From Brienomyrus brachyistius (Eukaryota; Chordata; Actinopteri; Osteoglossiformes; Mormyridae), in NCBI RefSeq assembly GCF_023856365.1, contig NC_064554.1, positions 8,919,001 through 8,983,000 on the forward strand: DNA of 64,000 nucleotides, read 5' to 3'. This document shows, piece by piece, positions 1 to 9,405 of the stretch (the first letter of the stretch is position 1; the number at the start of each line of letters is the position of its first letter). The translations under genes and the position numbers were made by a program. The notes below the pieces were generated by a model that was given only the letters and a program-made list of their open reading frames with translations, searched no databases and was not told the origin of the DNA.

Positions 1-232
1 GACAGTGCTGCTCGCTGGTATAAGCAGGTCCCAGGTGGAGTTCCCCAGTATGTGTTGAGGTTTTACCATGAATCTAGCTCCCCCAGCTATGGGACAGGCT
101 TCTCCTCCAGCCGCTTCACATCAAACCATCAGAGTAAATCAGATTATCGGTTGATCATCAACACTGTGGAGGTTGGAGACTCAGCAGTTTATTACTGTAA
201 AACATGGGACAGCTCTGCTAAGGAATACGTAT
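1..232 (+). CDS. Ig light-chain V segment Va1 (5' cut by window edge)
   Basis: This is the 3' two-thirds of a light-chain V exon, open in frame from base 1. It begins just before the FR2 motif WYKQVPGG and runs through a long CDR2, FR3 and the second canonical cysteine in DSAVYYC, ending in a CDR3 stub that starts KTWD. Coding ends directly at a CACAGTG heptamer. The protein is the close sister of Va2 (31094-31547), which gives the missing 5' part. The KTWD stub, the long loop between FR2 and FR3 and the 12-bp signal fit teleost sigma V genes. The truncation comes from the window edge, so function cannot be judged; the visible part has no stop or frameshift. Confidence 0.88.
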
Positions 233-260
233 CACAGTGATTTACACCATGACAAAAACC
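233..260 (+). promoter_or_regulatory. 12-RSS of Va1
   Basis: Heptamer CACAGTG (233-239), 12-bp spacer, nonamer ACAAAAACC (252-260). The consensus heptamer suggests a fully usable RAG target. Confidence 0.92.
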
Positions 261-1140
261 TCCCTGCTTAACATTTTCACTTCTGCTTATATAGCTGCTA
301 AAGATACACACAAAATATCTTTAAAAAAATCAAACCTTCAATATTACTATTACTATAGGACTTTCTTAGGCCTGTAGTTAAGAATATTTACCTCATCTAT
401 GTATGTTTTTAGAATAACATTGAAAAAAAATGAAAAACAGCCAATGCTCTGACCTCCCTAGTAATGAAGTGCTTTGCGAGGCTGTGCTCTACCCTCTCTA
501 AGTTCATTGCTCTCCTTCTGTTTGTTGGTTCTCCCAAATAGATCCACTGACGATTCCATCTTCTATGTCCTACATACAGTACTACTCTCACCCATTTGGA
601 CAGCTGCAAGGGGAATTTTTTTTTTCCTTCACATATTTTTATTGAACTGTTTGCAAAGCAGGGGAGACACTAAATACAGGCGACGGAAAATAAATAAACA
701 AATGAATAAAATGAAATAAAATAAAATAAATGTGGGAGTCCTGAGAGTGCATGACAGCGGACAGCATAATACATATCGCAGGTTGATATCACATCAAGCT
801 ATGGCTCCACATCCTTTTTCCAAGCCAGATCCATAAGCCCCAAGATCATTCTTTGAGATGCAGGGGCGCCCAGCTAATCAAGAAATGGATCCCTGCACTA
901 TTGGGATGAAAATGATTTATCCTTCAATGCTGCACAAAAGGCTTCATAATGAATGTTACTTGTCATAACTTGCAGCCACTGATTAAGAGTAGGAGCTTCA
1001 TCTGTGACCCACAAGACAAAGATACATTTCTGAACACGGTACACTAGAATATGCAAAAGGTCTGCGTGGTGAAAATCGACCAGTAACTCATCATTTAGCC
1101 TCAGCAGGCACGTCCTTGCACCAAGATGTAGATAGCACCT
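261..1140. other. V downstream flank, no gene seen
   Basis: AT-rich flank and older repeat sequence. It is repeated almost unchanged after Va2 (31576-32430). No coding signal is supported. Confidence 0.6.
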
Positions 1141-1142
1141 AA

Positions 1143-1600
1143 ATGATTGCATCTCTAAAACTTTCGGTACAATATTTCCTCCGCAAACTTAACACAGACA
1201 AAACTGAGGTATTACTGGTCGGCCCTAAATCATTAGTATCCAAATCCTCCAGATTTACTGTTAGTATTGATGGTGTACCTGCTGTTATCAGAAATCTTGG
1301 AGTATTATTTGACTCTTCAGTCTACTTAGATCTTCACATAAAATCCCTCTCCAAAATCTCATTTTTTCAATCCTATAACATTGCTTGTCTATGCCTGTGC
1401 AATACAGATGCCCTAACTCTGATATATACATTCATTACACCCCGCATTGACTACTACAACTACTTTTTCATTGACCTCCCTGCAAAATTTATATATTCAG
1501 AACTCAGCAGCTTGAGTTCTCACTCACACTAAACGCTCTGCTCACATCACACCCATCCTCTCTCAGCTACACTGGCTACCGTTTCAGTCTCAGGTCAAAT
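1143..1600 (+). mobile_element. Non-LTR retrotransposon RT fragment (L2-like)
   Basis: The + frame shows the C-terminal half of a LINE reverse transcriptase: an LNTDKTEVLLVGPK-type motif, then a GVLFDSS..HIKSL block, then an ITPILSQLHWLP-type tail split over two frames. It is degenerate and lacks the catalytic domain. An almost identical copy lies at 32432-32900, so it predates duplication of the Va region. Confidence 0.7.
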
Positions 1601-1766
1601 ACACCTGATGCTCCGGCTCCGCCCATCCCTGCTCCTCCCATCCCTGCTCCGCCTGTCCCTGCTCCACCCACAGAAGTTCCGGCTCCAGTTCCCACGGTTC
1701 CTGTCCCAACTCCCGCACCACCAGTCCCTGGACCCAAGGAGTTTTACCCCGTTATCCCCTGTTTGT

Positions 1767-2620
1767 TCATATCCACGGCTTCCTTCGCTTGCTTGCCTGC
1801 AGAGATCCTCCGGGTTGTGACACTTTATCCAAGAAGGTAGCAGCATCTTTAGGATGTTTAAAGAAATTCTCAAGCCCAACGTGTCTCATCCTGAAGATGG
1901 CTGGGTACAGCATTGCAAAGGCGATCCCTCTCTCCTTCAGCTGTTGTTTCACTGGGCAGAATTTCTGCCGCTTCCTTACAACAGCAACGGAAAAATATAT
2001 GAATATCATAATTGGGGCACCATTGTAGAGCAGAGACAGCCTTCTCCTTGCTGCCTGCATGATCCGGAGATTTTCCTGGAAATTGTGGAATTTATAATAA
2101 CAGTATGGGACTGCTGTCTGGGGAGAGGTGACATGTAAGGGTATGATGGTAGCAATCCAGTTTAACAGACCCTCCTTTAAAGCTAACCTTCAGTAGCTCC
2201 GACAACCTATGTTTTGAAGAAAAGAACACAGTTAGTGCCCTCACTGCCTTCAGGAAGTCCGAAAACACGTATGCTGTATGCCAACTCCTGTTCTCTAAAT
2301 CTTAATCTCAATCTTATCCAGGGCTGCCTTCAGCTTGATCTCAACTTCAGAGAGCTTAGCATTGTGAATCGCCGTGGCGATCTTGGAGATAGAGATGCGA
2401 CTTTCAGCATCCACAATCTGTGTATCTAACCTGGCAATTTTAGACAAGCAAGTTTCGAGTTTCTTTAGAACCAAGTAAATCTTTTTTGTCAAAGGAAGCT
2501 TTAACACCTTTTAGCACTTCAAAGGACATTCTTTCCACCAAGCTGTTGGCATCTACTTGCCCCAGAGGTGGCTGTGCATTGTCTGCAATGTTAGCTTGGC
2601 AGCTCCGGAGCGACTGAACT
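1767..2620 (-). mobile_element. L1/Tx1-type ORF1 remnant
   Basis: On the - strand, broken frames show a coiled-coil stretch (LETCLSKIARLDTQI), the FGLPEGSEG motif typical of L1-type ORF1 proteins, and a C-terminal block ending HPKDAATFLDKV. Frameshifts separate the parts. A sister copy lies at 33074-33930. Confidence 0.65.
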
Positions 2621-2629
2621 TCCCTTAAC

Positions 2630-3020
2630 TTAGCGGATTTCCCAATAAGGTTGAGCTGCCTCTCAGTGCTAAGCAGACTTCTGGACTAGGCTCACTTTGA
2701 CTGCACTTTCTCTGAAACAACGTCTGAAAGGATACCAAGGTGCCCCCCCCTCCCTTCTGCTCAGGGCCCAAAGCTAATGACCACAGGTGAGGATGTGGAC
2801 TTAGACTATTTGGTAAAGTGATAATTGTCTCGGTTATATTAGTACAATGCAAAACTGCCACCACTGATCTGATCATCTTAGAGTTACTTTCCCGTCTCTC
2901 AAAGATACTCAAACTGCCCCCCATCCCCAGAAGAGAGCAGCCCACTCTTTTCCAGCAAAGAGCCATAGATTCTGATTCTCATCTCAGCTGCTTCACACTC
3001 AGTATACTGTAGTTTAGACC
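2630..3020 (-). mobile_element. Degenerate LINE fragment, same family as the full-length element at 23.2-26.5 kb
   Basis: Short blocks match the antisense of the full-length LINE: the stretch around 2766-2830 resembles 23590-23650, and 2970-3010 resembles 23880-23920. It is heavily decayed. Copies recur at 15172-15340 and 33955-34330, marking the same ancestral spacer in all three cassettes. Confidence 0.55.
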
Positions 3021-3790
3021 TGATTCAGATGTAAATGACTGTCGGAGCATCAGTGATGGCTTCCAAGACTCAAAGAAGAAAGAAACAGCATTTAATTCAG
3101 TCTAATTTCATTCACATTATCATCATCATCCTCATTAGAAAGAAGAATACTGTCCATTTCATAAAAAATCACATTAAAAGCATATAATGCTGTTTAAAAT
3201 AGTTTGACAGAAGGGAACCAAGTCATATTGGTTCGCAATTTCTGGTTCTCCGTCTGAAAGATGGGTAGAATTATGACAGGAAAATACCTGACATTTAGGG
3301 AAGATTAAAATAAAGGTAATTTTGAAGATATTTCAGAAAATAACCTATCTAACAAACATTGTTCATTTGGATATTCTCATTAGTGGACCCTGGGCTGGGT
3401 TTGGGTTGATACAGACTAGTGGACAGACTAGTGTTCCAGATACACCTGGAGGAAGGGTCAGGCAAAACTGACAACAGCTAAATTTATCATGTAGTCTCAT
3501 TAATGAACCTGGATTGGCCAGTGAGGAACATTTTCCATTTGTCCAAAGATTAGTGGCCTGGCTTTAGTGTGACAGATCTTTCCTCAGATCCCAGCAACAA
3601 CTTGCAAATATGACAGAAGCCCCTCAACTACAGATTTTATGTGCAGAAACAGAGGTGATTTGAAGGTTAATATGCAACTTGGTTCATTTCACAAATATTG
3701 ATGATCAAATGATATGTTTCAGGATCATGGTAAGATCTGACCCCCAAACAGACCCGCCCAGGTTGGGGGTGTAACGGCACATAGTGTCTC
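3021..3790. other. Conserved pre-Vb spacer
   Basis: No gene. It is repeated at about 15350-16090 and, in part, 34330-34800, always upstream of a Vb segment. It contains an (ATC)n-like tract near 3118-3135 and near-octamer TTGCAAAT motifs that could bind Oct factors, though several hundred bases upstream of the V promoter. Confidence 0.5.
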
Positions 3791-3850
3791 TGATTGGCTA
3801 AGAACAGAAACTCCTCCCCCTGATGTCACCAACATCCCCATATATCTGTG
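3791..3850 (+). promoter_or_regulatory. Predicted Vb1 promoter
   Basis: Inverted CCAAT box (ATTGG, 3793-3797), a CRE-like TGATGTCA (3821-3828) and a TATA-like CATATATC near 3838-3845, about 65-115 bp before the ATG. The same trio precedes Vb2 to Vb6 at the same spacing. Vb7 keeps the CCAAT and TATA parts but has an altered CRE core (TGATGTAA). Confidence 0.6.
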
Positions 3851-3908
3851 GCCTGCAACCTCCCCTCCCCTCACACTCCAGGCTGCTCACTGATCACAGA
3901 CTGACATC

Positions 3909-4374
3909 ATGCTGTTCCCTCTGTGCACCTTCATCACAGCTCTGGCATGTAAGAAACACGCCTCCTCTCTGTTTATTTTACTCGTTTATCGTGTTATTTG
4001 TACATTTCTTCGTAATTCTTTCCTTGTGTCTTTTGCCTTCACAGGTGTCAGCGGCCAAAGGATGGTCACTCAAAAACCCTCCATACTGACTCTGAGTAAA
4101 GGAGAAACGGCCACCTTGCACTGTCAGAAACCCACAGATGATAGTTGGAATATTCACTGGTACAAGCAGGTCCCAGGAGGAGCTCCCCAGTTCGTCCTGT
4201 ATTACTACCGTACTGCCAGCTCTCCCACGTATGGAAGTGGATTCTCCTCCAGCCGCTTCTCCTCCAGGGCCCAGTCTAACACAGATTATCAGTTAGTAAT
4301 AAGCAGCGTGGAGCTGGACGACTCTGCTGTGTATTACTGTAAGAAATGGTTTAGCTCTCCCAGTGAAGTGGTAT
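3909..4374 (+). CDS. Ig light-chain V segment Vb1
   Basis: A complete V gene. The leader exon (3909-3948) encodes MLFPLCTFITALA plus a split codon and ends at GTAAGA. A 96-bp intron follows, and the V exon (4045-4374, 330 bp) begins after TTCACAG. The exon has the first canonical Cys in TLHC (4122-4124), WYKQVPGG in FR2, a long CDR2/FR3 (YYYRTASSPTYG), and the second Cys in DSAVYYC (4338-4340). CDR3 begins KKWFSSP. Coding runs straight into a 12-RSS, so the gene looks functional. After RAG joining to a downstream J it would supply the antigen-binding domain of a sigma-type light chain. The nearest downstream element is a truncated C without a J, so joining would have to reach J1, about 8.8 kb away. 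Confidence 0.92.
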
Positions 4375-4402
4375 CACAGTGATTCACACCATGACAAAAA
4401 CC
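4375..4402 (+). promoter_or_regulatory. 12-RSS of Vb1
   Basis: Heptamer CACAGTG (4375-4381), 12-bp spacer, nonamer ACAAAAACC (4394-4402). Confidence 0.93.
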
Positions 4403-4715
4403 TGCCAGTTTCACTTCTGCTTTACTACAAATACTGACAGAATATTATTTCAATTAAAGTGAATCACAGCCATCCTTAATGCAGTTAGAGTAACAACTGC
4501 CATCAGGACCAGTGGAAGCCCATGTAGTGCCCAAGGCAAACTTCACTGCCAGCACCCACCCACCTGCACACCACTACTGCCAGCGAAAGGAAATAACGAC
4601 TGTGCCTTGTTTAATATAATGTAATAACACAATAAATCATATAATAACAAATAACATTATACAGTAAAGAACAATAATAATAACAATAATAATAATAAAA
4701 ATAATAATAATATTA

Positions 4716-5066
4716 GGGGCGGCATGGAGGTGCACTGGTTAGCACTGTTGCCTCTGGGACCCGGGTTCGAGTCTCCGCCTGGGTCACATGTGTGTGGAGT
4801 TTGCATGTTCTCCTCATGTCGTCGTGGGGTTTCCTCCAGGTACTCCGGTTTCCCCCCACGGTCCAAAAACATGCTGAGGCTAATTGGAGTTGCTAAATTG
4901 CCCATTGGTGTGTATGTGTGAGTGAATGTTGTGTGAATGTGCCCTGCGATGGGCTGCCCCCCCATCCTGGGTTGTTCCCTGCCTCATGCCCATAGCTTCC
5001 GGGATAGGCTCCGGACCCCCCGCAACCCAGTAGGATAAGCGGTTTGGAAAATGGATGGATGGATGG
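4716..5066 (+). mobile_element. tRNA-derived SINE in the Vb1-psiC module
   Basis: The head is tRNA-like with A-box-like (GTGCACTGGTTAGCACTG) and B-box (GGGTTCGAGTCTCC) promoter elements. The body ends in GGATAAGCGG and an (ATGG)n tail. It sits beside an AAT-rich tract (4670-4715). The same insertion is present in every V-psiC module, so it predates their duplication. Confidence 0.8.
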
Positions 5067-5111
5067 AATAATAATAAGAAGAAGAAGTGGCATGGCCGTG
5101 CAGTGGTTGGC

Positions 5112-5452
5112 ACCTTTGGTCTGAGCAGCTTCCTGAGTGTGAAGCCCTCAGAGTGGGACAGCGACGGCGTCTTTACCTGCAGAGTGACACTGGGGGCGAA
5201 ATCCACAGTGGCAGAGATAAAGAAGAGCATCTGTGCCGAGTGAAAAGTGCATCTTCATTCGCCTTTTGTTCATTTCCAGCCCAGACCTGGTTTCTGTGAC
5301 CCCTTTATTTTCTGTAGGCAAACTTTCAGTGTTTTACAAAGAGGTGCTGAGGTTAATGTGCTTGAATAGTAAAATCCGTTTATGAGTATTTTCTGCATTA
5401 TGTGAGTTGTATGTTTCTGTGTTGATGCAAAACTGTTTGGTAGTTTAATAAA
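5112..5452 (+). pseudogene. psiC1: light-chain C exon lacking its 5' half
   Basis: From ACCTTTGG onward the sequence matches the 3' part of the C1 exon through the stop (5241-5243), the 3' UTR and AATAAA (5447-5452). The retained part encodes FGLSSFLSVKPSEWDSDG, the second intradomain Cys and the C-terminal SICAE. The N-terminal half, including the first Cys, the core Trp and the splice acceptor, is gone. In its place is a short SINE head ending GTTGGCACC. No J lies upstream. It cannot form an Ig fold or be spliced normally. The frame is open upstream into the SINE tail, giving a 62-codon ORF from an ATGG-repeat ATG. Confidence 0.88.
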
Positions 5453-5459
5453 AAGCATG

Positions 5460-6130
5460 GCATGTAAAAGAAACGGTGTTTTTGTTTGTGCTGTTCATTT
5501 TCATTAAAGAAAGCTGGAGTGTTGTGAATAATAATGAACCACAAAATGCTGTAATGTTTTTGAATTACGTCCTATTATCAGTAAGGTTTAGTTTTACTAA
5601 ACAGGTTTAGTGTCATTAGAAATTTAGGGAATATCATTCTGAAGAGAAAGAAGATGTAGGTTGATACGAGACAGACTAGTGTTCCAGATACACCTGGAAG
5701 CAGGGACAGGAGAAACAGATAACAGCTAAATTCATCATGTAGTCTCACTAATGAACCTGGATTGGCCAATAAGGAACACTTTCCACTCATGCAAAGATTA
5801 ATGGTCTGGCTTTGGCAGACAGATCTTTGTTCAGATCACAGCAACTATTTGCAAATTTGACAGAAGATGCCACCAGCCTTAGCCCCTAAACTACAGATTT
5901 TATGTTTGGAAACATTTGGTTTAAAGATTAATATGCAGCTTGGCTCATTGGACAAATATTGATGAGGGTATGATGTGTTTCATGGTCAAGATAAGATTTG
6001 AACCCCGAAAACGAACCTGCCCATGATAAACAGTTAATGGAGGGGTGGATGGATGGACAGATGGACAGAAGGACAGATGGATGGATGATATTTTTCACTT
6101 CTCTTTGCAGCCAGCAGTTGGGGTGTGAAC
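5460..6130. other. Inter-module spacer with (GGAC/GATG)n tract
   Basis: No gene. It contains a small ACTAAAC/GTTTAGT inverted repeat near 5595-5612 and a GGATGGACAGAT-type simple repeat at about 6042-6088. The spacer recurs before Vb3, Vb5, Vb6 and partly Vb7. Confidence 0.6.
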
Positions 6131-6263
6131 TGAACATAGGGTTTCTGATTGGCTGAGAACAGAAGCCCCTCCCCCTGATGTCACCGACATCCCCATATAT
6201 CTGTGGCCTGCAACCTCCCCTCCCCTCACACTCCAGTCTGCTCACTGATCACAGACTGACATC

Positions 6264-6729
6264 ATGCTGTTCCCTCTGTGCACCTTCATCACAGCTCTGG
6301 CATGTAAGAAACACGCCTCCTCTCTGTTTATTTTACTCGTTTATCGTGTTATTTGTACATTTCTTCGTAATTCTTTCCTTGTGTCTTTTGCCTTCACAGG
6401 TGTCAGCGGCCAAAGGATGGTCACTCAAAAACCCTCCATACTGACTCTGAGTAAAGGAGAAACGGCCACCTTGCACTGTCAGAAACCCACAGATGATAGT
6501 TGGAATATTCACTGGTACAAGCAGGTCCCAGGAGGAGCTCCCCAGTTCGTCCTGTATTACCACCGTACTGCCAGCTCTCCCACGTATGGAAGTGGATTCT
6601 CCTCCAGCCGCTTCACCTCCAGGGCCCAGTCTAACACAGATTATCAGTTAGTAATAAGCAGCGTGGAGGTGGACGACTCTGCTGTGTATTACTGTAAGAA
6701 ATGGTTTAGCTCTCCCTATGAAGCAGTAT
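6264..6729 (+). CDS. Ig light-chain V segment Vb2
   Basis: The leader exon 6264-6303 and V exon 6400-6729 have the same splice sites and 96-bp intron as Vb1. Both canonical Cys (TLHC, AVYYC) and the FR2 Trp are present. It differs from Vb1 mainly in CDR2 (YYHRTAS), one FR3 residue (SSRFTS) and CDR3 (KKWFSSPYEAVS). CDR1 (KPTDDSWNIH) equals that of Vb1. No stop or frameshift is seen and the RSS is intact, so it is probably functional. It lies 2355 bp after Vb1 as a tandem copy. Confidence 0.92.
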
Positions 6730-6757
6730 CACAGTGATTCACACCATGACAAAAACC
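6730..6757 (+). promoter_or_regulatory. 12-RSS of Vb2
   Basis: CACAGTG (6730-6736), 12-bp spacer, ACAAAAACC (6749-6757). Confidence 0.93.
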
Positions 6758-7060
6758 TACCAGTTTCACTTCTGCTTTACAACAAATACTGGCAGAATAT
6801 TATTTCAATTAAAGTGAATCACAACCATTCCTACTGCAGTTAGAGTAATAACTACCATCAGGACCAGTGGAAGCCCATGTGGTGCCCAAGGCAAACTTCA
6901 CTGCCAGCACCCACCCACCTGCACACCACTACTGCCAGGGAAAAGAAATAAAGATGGTTTAATACAATATAATAAGACAATAAATCATATAATAACAAAA
7001 AACATTATACAGTAAAGAACAATAATAATAACAATAATAATAATAATAATAATAATAACA

Positions 7061-7411
7061 GGGGCGGCATGGTGGTGCAGTGGTTAGCACTGTTGCCTCT
7101 GGGACCCAGGTTCGAGTCTCCGCCTGGGTCACATGTGTGTGGAGTTTGCATGTTCTCCCCATGTCGTTGTGGGGTTTCCTCTGGGTACTCCAGTTTCCCC
7201 CCACAGTCCAAAAACATGCTGAGGCTAATTGGACTTGCTAAATTGCCCATTGGTGTGTATGTGTGAGTGAATGGTGTGTGAATGTGCCCTGCGATGGGCT
7301 GGCCCCCCATCCTGAGTTATTCCCTGCCTTGTGCCCATAGCTTCCGGGATAGGCTCCGGACCCCCCGCGACCCAGTAGGATAAGCGGTTTGGAAAATGGA
7401 TGGATGGATGG
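7061..7411 (+). mobile_element. tRNA-derived SINE in the Vb2-psiC module
   Basis: Orthologous by position to the SINE at 4716-5066, with an AAT-rich leader tract, tRNA-like head, B-box GGTTCGAGTCTCC and (ATGG)n tail. Confidence 0.8.
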
Positions 7412-7453
7412 AATAATAAGGAGAAGAAGTGGCATGGCCGTGCGGTGGTTGGC

Positions 7454-7792
7454 ACCTTTGGTCTGAGCAGCTTCCTGAGTGTGAAGCCCTCAGAGTGGGA
7501 CAGTGACGGCGTCTTTACCTGCAGAGTGACACTGGGGGCGAAATCCACAGTGGCAGAGATAAAGAAGAGCATCTGTGCCGAGTGAAAAGTGCATCTTCAT
7601 TCGCCTTTTGTTCATTTCCAGCCCAGACCTGGTTTCTTTGGCCCCTTTATTTTCTGTAGGCAAACTTTCAGTGTTTTACAAAGAGGTGCTGAGGTTAATG
7701 TGCTTGAATAGTAAGATCCGTTTATGAGTATTTTCTGCATTATGTGAGTTGTATGTTTCTGTGTTGATGCAAAACTGTGGTAATTTAATAAA
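7454..7792 (+). pseudogene. psiC2: 5'-truncated light-chain C
   Basis: Same structure and same breakpoint (SINE head ending GGCACC, then TTTGGTCTG) as psiC1. The retained C-terminal half runs to the TGA at 7583-7585, with AATAAA at 7787-7792. It lacks the first cysteine, the splice acceptor and any J, so it is non-functional as a light chain. Confidence 0.88.
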
Positions 7793-8593
7793 AAGCATGG
7801 CATGTAAAAGAAACAGTGTTTTTGTGTGTGCTGTTCATTTTCATTAAAGAAAGCTGGAGTGTTGTGAATAATAATGAACCACAAAATGCTGTAATGTTTT
7901 TGAATTACGTCCTATTATCAGTAAGGTTTAGTTTTACTAAACAGGTTTAGTGTCATTAGGAATTTAGGGAATATCATTCCGAAGAGAAAGAAGATTTAGG
8001 TTGATACGAGACAGACTAGTGTTCCAGATACACCTGGAAGCAGGGACAGGAGAAACTAAATTTATCATGTATTCTCACTAATGAACCTGGATTGGCCAAT
8101 GAGGAAAATTTTCCACTCATGCAAAGATTAATGGTCTGGCTTTGTCAGACAAATCTTTGTTCAGATCACAGCAACTATTTGCAAATTTGACAGAAGATGC
8201 CACCAGCCTTAGCCCCTAAACTACAGATTTTATGTTTGGAAACATTGGGTTTAAAGATTAATATGCAGCTTGGCTCATTGGACAAATATTGATGAGGGTA
8301 TGATGTGTTTCATGGTCAAGATAAGATTTGAACCCCGAAAATGAACCTGCCCATGATAAACAGTTAATAGAGGGGTGGATAGATGGACAGATGGACAGAA
8401 GAACAGATGGATGGATGATATTTTTCACTTCTCTTTGCAGCCAGCAGTTGGGCTGTGAACTGAACATAGGGTTTCTGATTGGCTGAGAACAGAAGCCCCT
8501 CCCCCTGATGTCACCAACATCCCCATATATCTGTGGGCTGCAACCTCCCCTCCCCTCACACTCCAGGCTGCTCATTGATCACAGACTGACATC

Positions 8594-9059
8594 ATGCTGT
8601 TCCCTCTGTGCACCTTCATCACAGCTCTGGCATGTAAGAAACACGCCTCCTCTCTGTTTATTTTACTCGTTTATCGTGTTATTTGTACATTTCTTCGAAT
8701 TTCTTTCCTTGTGTCTTTTGCCTTCACAGGTGTCAGCGGCCAAAGGATGGTCACTCAAAAACCCTCCATACTGACTCTGAGTAAAGGAGAAACGGCCACC
8801 TTGCACTGTCAGATACCCACAGATGATGGCTATTATATTCACTGGTTCAAGCAGGTCCCAGGAGGAGCTCCCCAGTTCGTCCTGTATTACTACCGTACTG
8901 ACAGCTCTCCCACGTATGGAAGTGGATTCTCCTCCAGCCGTTTCTCCTCCAGGGCCCAGTCTAACACAGATTATCAGTTAGTAATAAGCAGCGTGGAGCT
9001 GGACGACTCTTCTGTGTATTACTGTACGAAATGGTTTAGCTCTCCCAGTGAAGTGGTAT
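8594..9059 (+). CDS. Ig light-chain V segment Vb3 (J-proximal in cassette 1)
   Basis: The leader exon is 8594-8633 and the V exon 8730-9059. Canonical Cys residues and the FR2 Trp are present, and the RSS is intact. Its differences from Vb1 cluster in CDR1 (IPTDDGYYIHWF), CDR2 (RTDS) and the CDR3 start (CTKW), plus DSSVYYC in FR3. It is the V nearest to J1 (about 4.1 kb) with no psiC between, so simple proximity would favour its use. Confidence 0.92.
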
Positions 9060-9087
9060 CACAGTGATTCACACCATGACAAAAACC
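9060..9087 (+). promoter_or_regulatory. 12-RSS of Vb3
   Basis: CACAGTG (9060-9066), 12-bp spacer, ACAAAAACC (9079-9087). Confidence 0.93.
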
Positions 9088-9374
9088 TGCCAGTTTCACT
9101 TCTGCTTTACTACAAATACTGACAGAATATTATTTCAATTCAAGTCAATCACAACCATCCTTAATGCAGTTAGAGTAACAACTGCCATCAGGACCAGTGG
9201 AAGCCCATGTGGTGCCCAAGGCAAACTTCACTGCCAGCACCCACCCACCTGCACACCACTACTGCCAGGGAAAGGAAATAACGACTGTGCGTTGTTTAAT
9301 ATAATATAATAATACAATAAATCATATAATAACAAATAACATTATACAGTAATATATAATAAATAATAATAAGA

Positions 9375-9405
9375 GGGGAGGCATGGTGGTGCGGTGGTTA
9401 GCACC
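9375..9405 (+). mobile_element. Truncated SINE head at the start of the V-J spacer
   Basis: Only about 30 bases of the tRNA-like head remain, broken at GTTAGCACC. The same truncated head sits at 36103-36134 in cassette 3, and a very similar break joins the psiC copies. Confidence 0.6.

Noticed and set aside
1..232. Va1 as a pseudogene
   Set aside because: It is cut by the window edge; the visible part is open with a consensus RSS.
409..719. Small ORFs downstream of Va1 and Va2
   Set aside because: Conserved between the two copies only because the flank was duplicated; no motif, and lengths change between copies.
3823..4089. 88-codon ORFs beginning MSPTSPYICGLQ upstream of each Vb
   Set aside because: They run through the promoter and leader in another frame and exist only because the modules are duplicated.
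4716..4800. tRNA gene
   Set aside because: A- and B-box-like sequences belong to a SINE head; no full cloverleaf or anticodon stem is supported and the element ends in an (ATGG)n tail.
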